Source of the DNA: Acidimicrobiales bacterium
GTDB lineage: Bacteria > Actinomycetota > Acidimicrobiia > Acidimicrobiales > Aldehydirespiratoraceae
Length of the DNA: 6,262 nt
Assembly: GCA_021604885.1 (NCBI GenBank)
Contig: BQJV01000207.1
Span: 1 to 6,262, forward strand
Direction of reading: 5' to 3'
Below are positions 1-4,975 of this stretch, piece after piece (the stretch's first letter is position 1; each line of letters opens with the position of its first letter). The position numbers were made by a program, and so were the translations under genes. The notes beneath the pieces were generated by a model. That model was not told the DNA's origin and searched no databases. It saw only the letters and a list, made by a program, of their open reading frames with translations.

Positions 1-218
1 ATCGCCAGCCGCAGGCGACGCGCCTGCTCCGGCGCCAGATGCGTCATCAGTCCTTCGGCCGGACGGCCGACCTCCTCGACCGTGAGCACGACGCGCGGCT
101 CGGCGTCGTCGTAGTCGTCGGAGATCTGGATCGCCCACGACACCGGCGCCAGGTCCTCCTCCCACCCCGGCGGGATGTCGTCAGGCGTGGCCGGGTAGTC
201 GTCGATCGATCGCTTCAT
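1..218 (-). CDS. Hypothetical small acidic protein, 3' part missing at window edge
   Basis: An open frame on the minus strand starts with ATG at 218-216 and is still open at base 1, giving 72 visible residues and no stop. It begins MKRSIDDYPATPDDIPPGW and is rich in Asp and Glu. After a tryptophan-containing stretch (WAIQISDDYDD) it contains VVLTVEEVGRPAEGLMTHL, then APEQARRLRLA. Third codon positions are mostly G or C, as in the genes to the right. A purine-rich GGAGGT lies 11 bases before the ATG, which supports this start. There is no signal peptide or membrane segment in the visible part. I do not recognise the family; the pattern of a beta-rich segment followed by a Pro-Glu-Gln-Ala-Arg helix is common in short actinobacterial proteins of unknown function. 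It is divergent from cysH, and nothing ties it to sulfur metabolism beyond sharing the intergenic region. Confidence 0.7.
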   Translation of the reverse strand, partial: MKRSIDDYPATPDDIPPGWEEDLAPVSWAIQISDDYDDAEPRVVLTVEEVGRPAEGLMTHLAPEQARRLRLA

Positions 219-229
219 GCCTGCTTTGT

Positions 230-235
230 ACCTCC
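230..235 (-). promoter_or_regulatory. Ribosome binding site of the leftward small gene
   Basis: On the minus strand this reads GGAGGT, within a longer run of G, and ends 11 bases before the ATG at 218. It is the only clear Shine-Dalgarno in the intergenic region and supports both the strand and the start chosen for the leftward gene. The spacing is slightly long. Confidence 0.5.
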
Positions 236-251
236 CCCCGCCTCGCCCCCC

Positions 252-328
252 GCAATCTCTGGACACGAAAGGGCGGGGGAAAGCGTTCGAACCACGAGAC
301 ATGCCGCCCTTTCGTGACCAGAGATTGC
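252..328. repeat. Long near-perfect inverted repeat (25-bp arms) between divergent genes
   Basis: The left arm at 252-276 (GCAATCTCTGG, one mismatched base, CACGAAAGGGCGG) is complementary to the right arm at 304-328 at 24 of 25 positions; the single mismatch is A263 opposite A317. The arms enclose 27 bases (277-303), near the middle of which lies an 8-bp palindrome GTTCGAAC (285-292). No run of T follows either arm, and both flanking genes are transcribed away from it, so it does not look like an intrinsic terminator. No obvious target-site duplication flanks it. It could be a pair of oppositely oriented protein-binding sites, a 5'-UTR hairpin of the leftward gene (its inner edge is 17 bases from that gene's GGAGGT), or a small REP/MITE-like element. 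The repeat is read directly; its role is not known. Confidence 0.85.
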
Positions 329-355
329 TCGAGAGGGAGGGATTCGCGAGCTCTT

Positions 356-371
356 CGGACAATGTCCGGAC
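356..371. promoter_or_regulatory. Overlapping GGAC/GTCC dyads, possible operator upstream of cysH
   Basis: CGGACA-A-TGTCCG at 356-368 is a perfect 6+1+6 palindrome, and GTCCGGAC at 364-371 is a perfect 8-bp palindrome sharing its right half. Three half-sites thus alternate: GGAC, GTCC, GGAC. They lie 110-125 bases before the cysH ATG and just before an AT-rich patch. Such dyads typically bind dimeric regulators. Short palindromes also arise by chance in GC-rich DNA, so a regulatory role is inferred from position only. Confidence 0.25.
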
Positions 372-399
372 TAATACCTGACAAAAATGATCGGAATTA
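372..399. promoter_or_regulatory. AT-rich imperfect dyad TAATACC-N14-GGAATTA, candidate sulfur-operon operator/promoter region
   Basis: The half-sites TAATACC (372-378) and GGAATTA (393-399) are inverted copies with one mismatch, their centres 21 bases apart, about two helical turns. Counting the inner CA/TG pairs, 8 of 14 symmetric positions match. The surrounding 370-400 is the most AT-rich patch of the window, as expected of a promoter or operator in a GC-rich genome. The TAATnCC half-sites loosely recall Rrf2-type regulators such as the cysteine repressor CymR of Firmicutes, but that is resemblance only. CTGACA (378-383) could act as a -35 element, but I found no convincing -10 at the right spacing. 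Confidence 0.3.
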
Positions 400-480
400 T
401 GTGCATTGTCCTCAGGGCTGCTCATATGGTGGCCGAACGGAATCCCGACTGTCCTGATCATATTTACCTGGATTGGCCCA

Positions 481-1188
481 ATGACCCTTCTCGACACCGC
501 TCTGGACACACCCGTCGCTCTTCGTACCGGCCGCCGTTTCACCACGGCGGACGTGGCGGCGATGTCGGCGTCGTTCGAAGGGTGCCATCCCTCCGAGGTC
601 ATCGGGTGGGCCGTCGAGGAGTTCGGGAGCCGCCTCTCGCTGAGCGCCTCGTTCGCCGACACGCTGCTCATCGATCTCGCCGTCAAGGTCGAGCCCGACA
701 TCGAGGTCGTGTTCATCGACACCGGCTTCCATTTCGCCGAGACCCTCGCCACCGCACGTCGTGCGATGGCCCGCTACGCGTTGAACCTGACCGTTCTCCG
801 GCCGCTGCCGACGGCGGCCGACGTGTGGACCCACGGCGTGGACACCTGCTGCGGCAGCCGCAAGGTCGCCCCGCTCGAACGTCACCTCGTCGCCAACGCC
901 GACGCGTGGATGAGTGGCCTGCGGCGTGACGACGGGCCGCAGCGAGCCGATGCGCCGATCGTGGATCTCGACCTGCGCGGCCTCGTGAAGGTCAACCCGC
1001 TCGCCGCCTGGAGCACCCCCGACGTGGAGCGCTACATCCTCGAGAACGACGTGCTGATCAACCCGCTGACCTTCGAGGGCTACCCCTCGATCGGCTGCTG
1101 GCCCTGCACGGATCCCGCCGACCCCACCGATCCCCGGGCCGGCCGTTGGTCGGGTTCGGCCAAGACGGAATGCGGTCTGCACGCATGA
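481..1188 (+). CDS. cysH: Assimilatory adenylyl-sulfate (APS) reductase
   Basis: This 235-residue cytoplasmic enzyme reduces APS to sulfite and AMP with thioredoxin-type reductant, the first reductive step of sulfate assimilation. It has the PAPS/APS-reductase fold signatures SLSASFADT (53-61, nucleotide loop) and IDTGFHFAET (79-88). Two cysteine pairs, Cys123-Cys124 in DTCCGSRK and Cys206/Cys209 in SIGCWPC, are the [4Fe-4S] ligands that distinguish APS reductases from cluster-free PAPS reductases. The tail KTECGLH carries the catalytic Cys231, so all key residues are present. The ATG at 481 is preferred: the frame opens upstream only at a TTG (406), which would add 25 non-conserved residues. 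No Shine-Dalgarno precedes the ATG, so the message may have a very short leader. The gene overlaps the next one by 4 bases (ATGA) and heads the operon. PAPS as substrate is unlikely given the cysteine pairs. Confidence 0.95.
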   Translation: MTLLDTALDTPVALRTGRRFTTADVAAMSASFEGCHPSEVIGWAVEEFGSRLSLSASFADTLLIDLAVKVEPDIEVVFIDTGFHFAETLATARRAMARYALNLTVLRPLPTAADVWTHGVDTCCGSRKVAPLERHLVANADAWMSGLRRDDGPQRADAPIVDLDLRGLVKVNPLAAWSTPDVERYILENDVLINPLTFEGYPSIGCWPCTDPADPTDPRAGRWSGSAKTECGLHA

Positions 1189-1832
1189 ACGCCGCCTACG
1201 CCGTGAACCTCGATCTGACGGGTCGACCCGTGCTCGTGGTCGGCGGCGGTCGTGTCGCCAGCCGCAAGATCGCCGGCCTCCTGCGCGCCGGCGCGGTGGT
1301 CACGGTGGTGGCGCCCGACGCGATCCCCGAGATCTCGGATGACCCGGATGTGCGCTGGTACGCCCGTCCGTACCAGCGCGGCGAGGTCGCCTCGTACCGG
1401 CTCGCCATCACGGCAACCGACGACGCCGATGTCAACGCGCAGGTCGCCGCCGATGCGGAGACCGCTGGCGTGTTCGTCAACTCCGCCGACGACCCGGAGA
1501 ACTGCTCGTTCACCCTCCCCGCGGTTGCCCGTCATGGCGATGTGCAGGTCGCGATCTCGACCAACGGACGCAGCCCCGCGCTGGCCCGCTGGCTCCGCAA
1601 GCGCCACGAACGCGAGCTGAGCGCGGGCTACGACCAACTCCTCGACCTCCTCGCCGAGGTCCGCGCCGAGGTGCGGGCGATCCGCGGCACCTCGGAGATC
1701 CCCGGTTGGGACGACGCACTCGACGCCGACCTCCTCGGTCTCGTCCGCAGCGGCCGGATCCACGAGGCACGTCTCGTCCTGCTCGACTCGCTCGGTGTCA
1801 CCGATGCCGAGCGCACGGAGGTGGCATCGTGA
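1185..1832 (+). CDS. sirC: Precorrin-2 dehydrogenase / sirohydrochlorin ferrochelatase
   Basis: This 215-residue protein matches the N-terminal module of CysG and yeast Met8p. It oxidises precorrin-2 to sirohydrochlorin with NAD+ and, in bifunctional members, inserts iron to give siroheme. The Rossmann nucleotide-binding signature is VLVVGGGRVASRKIAGLL (16-33), followed by GAVVTVVAP (36-44) and AITATDDADVN (74-84). Asp102 in VNSADDP aligns by eye with the catalytic Asp104 of E. coli CysG, and the segment STNGRSPALARWLR (125-138) with the CysG SSGGTSPVLARLLR segment. The C-terminal third is helical, as in the family dimerisation and tail region. The ATG at 1185 overlaps the cysH stop (ATGA), which also decides the start. 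The methyltransferase half of CysG is encoded by the next gene rather than fused. No other ferrochelatase (SirB or CbiX/CbiK type) is in the window, so this protein probably performs both steps. The symbol could equally be cysG (N-terminal type). Confidence 0.9.
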   Translation: MNAAYAVNLDLTGRPVLVVGGGRVASRKIAGLLRAGAVVTVVAPDAIPEISDDPDVRWYARPYQRGEVASYRLAITATDDADVNAQVAADAETAGVFVNSADDPENCSFTLPAVARHGDVQVAISTNGRSPALARWLRKRHERELSAGYDQLLDLLAEVRAEVRAIRGTSEIPGWDDALDADLLGLVRSGRIHEARLVLLDSLGVTDAERTEVAS

Positions 1833-2599
1833 CCGTGCATCTGGTCGGCGCCGGCCCCGGCGATCCGGACCTCCTCACCGTCAAGGCACTGAAGCTGCTC
1901 GGACGAGCCGACGTCGTGGTCTACGACCGGCTCGTCGATTCGCGCATTCTCGAGCTGGCTGCGCCGTGGGCCGAAATGGTCGACGTCGGCAAGCGCCCCG
2001 GTGCTCCGTCGGACGCCCAGGCCCGCATCAACGACATCCTCCTCGACCGCGGCCGGCGGTTCGGCTGTGTTGTGCGACTCAAGGGCGGCGATCCGTTCGT
2101 CTTCGGTCGCGGTGGAGAAGAGGCTCTCGAGCTCCGTGCCGCCGGCATCGAGGTCACCGAGGTCCCCGGCATCACCTCCGCGATCGCCGCACCTGCCGCG
2201 GCCGGCATCCCGGTCACCATGCGCGGGATCAGCAGCGGTTTCACCGTGATCACCGCCCACCAGGACCCCCACGCCGACCGCTGGCTCGACTGGGACGCAC
2301 TCGCGCAGACCGGCACGACGCTCGTCATCCTCATGGGCGCGAGCCGCACGGCCATGATCAGCGAACGACTCATCGCCGGCGGACTCGCTCCCACCACGCC
2401 AGTCGCCGTCGTCCACGCGGCAACGACCACGACGCAGGACGTGCAGCGCACGACCCTCGCCGGCCTCCCCGAACGCACGGTGACCAACCCGTCGACGCTC
2501 GTCGTCGGCAAGGTGGCCGCCGAGTCCGTCCTCGAACTCTCCGCCCACGCCAACACCACCCATCCCACCGAACTCACCCAGGAAGGCACGATCCGATGA
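1829..2599 (+). CDS. cobA: Uroporphyrinogen-III C-methyltransferase (SUMT)
   Basis: This 256-residue enzyme uses two S-adenosylmethionines to methylate uroporphyrinogen III at C2 and C7, giving precorrin-2, the substrate of the preceding gene product. Family motifs appear in order: VGAGPGDPDLLTVKAL at the N-terminus (6-21), VVYDRLV (30-36), the SAM-binding RLKGGDPFVFGRGGEE (83-98), then VPGITSAIAAPAAAGIPVT, and near the C-terminus TLVILMGASR and PVAVVHAATTTTQ. The length is that of a stand-alone SUMT, with no fused uroporphyrinogen-III synthase or dehydrogenase domain. It starts with GTG at 1829, overlapping the previous stop as GTGA; a second GTG two codons later is possible. Its stop overlaps the sulfite reductase ATG. 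Placement between cysH and the siroheme reductase points to siroheme rather than cobalamin supply, although precorrin-2 is common to both pathways. Confidence 0.95.
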   Translation: MTVHLVGAGPGDPDLLTVKALKLLGRADVVVYDRLVDSRILELAAPWAEMVDVGKRPGAPSDAQARINDILLDRGRRFGCVVRLKGGDPFVFGRGGEEALELRAAGIEVTEVPGITSAIAAPAAAGIPVTMRGISSGFTVITAHQDPHADRWLDWDALAQTGTTLVILMGASRTAMISERLIAGGLAPTTPVAVVHAATTTTQDVQRTTLAGLPERTVTNPSTLVVGKVAAESVLELSAHANTTHPTELTQEGTIR

Positions 2600-4386
2600 C
2601 CCTTCTCGAGCCAGACGTCACCACCACCGACGTCGACCCGGACATCCAGGCCGACATCGACAAGTTCCGCGAGGTCTTGTCCGGCTATCAGTCGGGCGAC
2701 GTGAGCGAGGACGTGTTCCGCGTCTTCCGTCTCACCAACGGCATCTACGGTCAACGCCAGGGCGGCACCAACCAGATGGTGCGCGTCAAGGTGCCCTACG
2801 GCTCGATGACGCCCGAGCAGTTCGACATGATCGCGAACCTGGTCGACCGCTACAGCCGCGGATGGGGCCACATCACGACCCGCCAGAACCTCCAGTTCCA
2901 CTATGTCCAGCTGGATCAGATCCCCGACGTGATGCAGCACCTCGCCAACGTCGGCCTGACCACCCGCGAGGCGTGCGGAGACACCGTGCGCAACATCCAG
3001 GGCTGCCACCTGGCCGGCGCCTGCCCCCACGAGAACCTCGACATCACACCGTGGGCCGAGGCGGCCTATCAGCACTTCGTGCGCAACCCCCTCGGGCAGC
3101 GGCTCCCCCGCAAGTTCAAGATCAACTTCTCGGGCTGCGAGACCGACTGTGGCCAGGCGATGTTCAACGACGCCGGTGTCATCGCCACCACCCGCACCCT
3201 CGACGACGGCACCGTGGAGGCCGGCTTCCGCGTCTTCATCGCCGGCGGGCTCGGCACCACACCGTTCCCCGCCATGGCGCTCGAGGACTTCACGCCGAAG
3301 GAAGAGTTGCTCCCCACGCTCGAGGCGATCCTGCGCATCTTCGAGCAGACCGGCAACCGCGACAACAAGCTGCGGGCCCGCCTCAAGTGGGTCGTCGAGA
3401 ACCTCGGCTTCGAAGAGGTCCAGCGTCGCATCCTCAACACCCGCAAGTTCCTGCTCGCCTCGTCGTCCTACCCGGGCGGGCTCCCCACCGAGGTGCGGGT
3501 GGCAGGCGACGCGCCGGCCGGCATCGGCAACGGTGCCGCGGTCACCCAGATGGGCCAGGGCACGCCGGTCAGCATCGGCGGCGCCTCGCCTTACGACCGC
3601 TGGTTCGAGGCGAACGTCGTGCGCGGCATCGCCTCCGGCCAGGTCTCCGCCTACGCCTGGGCCCAGCTCGGCGACATCACCGCGGACCAGTTCCGTGGCA
3701 TCGCGGCGATCCAGCGGGAGTTCGAGGCCGACATCCGGCTCACGAACCGCCAGAACCTCATCATCCGAGGTCTCGACGAGTCCGATCTCCCTCGGCTCTA
3801 CGAACTGCTCGTCGAGATCGGGATGGCTGAGGAGGGCGCCGAGCTCGTGCGCGACGTCGTCGCCTGCCCGGGCGCCGACACCTGCAACCTCGCGGTCACC
3901 CAGAGCCGTGGCCTCGCCAAGGCGATCGGTGACGCACTCGACGCCGAGGGGCTCGGCACCATCGGTGGTCTCCGGATCAACATCTCGGGCTGCACCAACT
4001 CGTGTGGTCAGCACCATGCGGCCGACATCGGCTTCTTCGGCGCGGAACGACGGGCCAACGGCCGATCGGCGCCGGGCTACCAGATGCTGCTCGGCGGCTA
4101 CGTCGGCCAGGAGCGGATGCACTTCGGCGAGAAGGCCACCCGCCTTCCGGCCAAGGCTGCCGCTCAAGCCGCGGTGCGGGTCGTGCGCCTGTTCAACGAC
4201 GAGCGCACCGCGGGCGAGTCGTTCCGCGGCTGGCTCGAACGGGCCGGCGGCGCGGCGGAGGTCGGCAAGGGTCTCAAGGATCTCGACGAGTTCCCGGCCT
4301 TCGACGACAATCCGGACTTCTACGTCGACTTCGACGAGACCGGCCCCTACTCCGCCGAGATCGGCGAGTCGGAGTGCGCCACCTGA
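2596..4386 (+). CDS. sirA: Siroheme [4Fe-4S] sulfite (nitrite/sulfite) reductase, ferredoxin type
   Basis: This 596-residue cytoplasmic enzyme catalyses six-electron reduction of sulfite to sulfide. It has the two pseudo-symmetric ferrodoxin-like plus siroheme halves of the family. Residues for anion and siroheme binding are present in the N-terminal half: Arg96 in TTRQNLQFHY, Arg132 in GDTVRNIQG, and Lys173/Lys175 in LPRKFK, which match Arg83, Arg153, Lys215 and Lys217 of E. coli CysI by motif. The cluster ligands in the C-terminal half are Cys424-x5-Cys430 (ACPGADTC) and Cys466-x3-Cys470 (SGCTNSCGQHH). Unusually, the N-terminal half carries the same spacing: Cys137-x5-Cys143 and Cys181-x3-Cys185. 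No flavin or NADPH domain is present, so ferredoxin is the likely donor. The ATG overlaps the cobA stop. The frame stays open upstream across cobA, but that part is a shadow. Sequence alone does not exclude nitrite as substrate; linkage to cysH favours sulfite. Confidence 0.92.
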   Translation: MTLLEPDVTTTDVDPDIQADIDKFREVLSGYQSGDVSEDVFRVFRLTNGIYGQRQGGTNQMVRVKVPYGSMTPEQFDMIANLVDRYSRGWGHITTRQNLQFHYVQLDQIPDVMQHLANVGLTTREACGDTVRNIQGCHLAGACPHENLDITPWAEAAYQHFVRNPLGQRLPRKFKINFSGCETDCGQAMFNDAGVIATTRTLDDGTVEAGFRVFIAGGLGTTPFPAMALEDFTPKEELLPTLEAILRIFEQTGNRDNKLRARLKWVVENLGFEEVQRRILNTRKFLLASSSYPGGLPTEVRVAGDAPAGIGNGAAVTQMGQGTPVSIGGASPYDRWFEANVVRGIASGQVSAYAWAQLGDITADQFRGIAAIQREFEADIRLTNRQNLIIRGLDESDLPRLYELLVEIGMAEEGAELVRDVVACPGADTCNLAVTQSRGLAKAIGDALDAEGLGTIGGLRINISGCTNSCGQHHAADIGFFGAERRANGRSAPGYQMLLGGYVGQERMHFGEKATRLPAKAAAQAAVRVVRLFNDERTAGESFRGWLERAGGAAEVGKGLKDLDEFPAFDDNPDFYVDFDETGPYSAEIGESECAT

Positions 4387-4399
4387 GTAGCCTGCGGGG

Positions 4400-4975
4400 G
4401 TGACCGCCCTCGCCGACCTCCTCGCCGCGATCGACGCGGACAACGCCGACGATCCCAACACGTTCGACGGCCGACCCCTGGCGCAGGCGCAGGGTCAGAT
4501 GGCGGACGGATGGGTGACGCACCTCGATCCGAACGCAGCCGACGCCCTGCGGGTGGCGGCTCGCGCCCATCACCTCCGGCGGTGGGCGCTGCTCCGGTCC
4601 GACTATCCCGAGGGCCGAGACGGCTACCTCCGTTGGCGGCGTGACCAGAAGAAGGCGCACGCGGAGCGGCTCGGCACGATCCTGGCCGGCGCCGATCCGG
4701 CACTCATCGAGCGGGCGGCGGCGATCGTCCAGAAGAAGGGCCTCGGATCCGACCCTGAGGTCCAGGTGTTCGAGGACGCGGTGTGTCTGACGTTCATCGA
4801 GACCCAGTTCCTGGACACGGCGGACAAGCTGGGCGACGACGAGAAGATGGTGGACGTCGTCGCCAAGACGCTGCGCAAGATGAGCGCAGCCGGCCACGGT
4901 GCGGCGGCCACGATCGCCCTCGATGACCGCTCGGCCGACCTCCTGAGGCGAGCCGTCGACCAGGCTGGCGAGTAG
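4400..4975 (+). CDS. DUF4202 family protein
   Basis: This 191-residue protein has the features I associate with DUF4202: AIDADNADDPN near the start (10-20), ARAHHLRRW (54-62), RSDYPEGRDGYLRWR (66-80), KKAHAE (84-89), KKGLGSDPEVQVFED (112-126) and KTLRKMSAAGHGAA (156-169). The start is GTG at 4400; an in-frame TAG at 4388 excludes a longer version, and the N-terminal motif requires this start. The only nearby purine stretch is a run of G directly before the GTG, so the start signal is weak. It lies 13 bases after the sulfite reductase stop and its own stop abuts the next ATG, so cotranscription with the sulfur operon is likely. Conserved His57-His58, His87 and Glu125-Asp126 could form a metal site like that of HD-domain hydrolases, but this is inference. 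No biochemical function is known to me. There are no membrane segments or signal peptide. Confidence 0.85.
   Translation: MTALADLLAAIDADNADDPNTFDGRPLAQAQGQMADGWVTHLDPNAADALRVAARAHHLRRWALLRSDYPEGRDGYLRWRRDQKKAHAERLGTILAGADPALIERAAAIVQKKGLGSDPEVQVFEDAVCLTFIETQFLDTADKLGDDEKMVDVVAKTLRKMSAAGHGAAATIALDDRSADLLRRAVDQAGE

Noticed and set aside
277..303. TTCGAA-containing loop resembling a tRNA T-arm
   Set aside because: On the minus strand GGTTCGAAC recalls a T-loop, but the flanking bases do not pair as a T-stem and no acceptor or anticodon arm is present.
39..317. 92-codon plus-strand frame across the left gene and inverted repeat
   Set aside because: It is antisense to the leftward gene, which has a ribosome binding site; this frame is Arg-rich and extends through the inverted repeat without any recognisable feature.
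252..328. Reading the inverted repeat as a transcription terminator or CRISPR repeat
   Set aside because: Both flanking genes point away, there is no T-tract, and only one pair of inverted arms exists with no spaced direct repeats.
387..929. 180-codon plus-strand frame starting upstream of cysH
   Set aside because: It runs through cysH in the wrong frame and becomes Arg/His-rich, typical of an out-of-frame translation. The cysH motifs are unambiguous in the other frame.
1795..2595. Long in-frame extension (267 codons) upstream of the sulfite reductase
   Set aside because: It overlaps cobA completely in another frame, is rich in Arg, Pro and His as expected of a GC-rich shadow, and has no recognisable domain. 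The conserved start is the ATG at 2596.
1921..4461. 846-codon open frame on the minus strand
   Set aside because: It is antisense to cobA and sulfite reductase, both firmly identified. Its composition (Val, Gly, Ala, Asp, Glu, Arg) is that of the complement of GC-rich coding sequence and no domain is visible.
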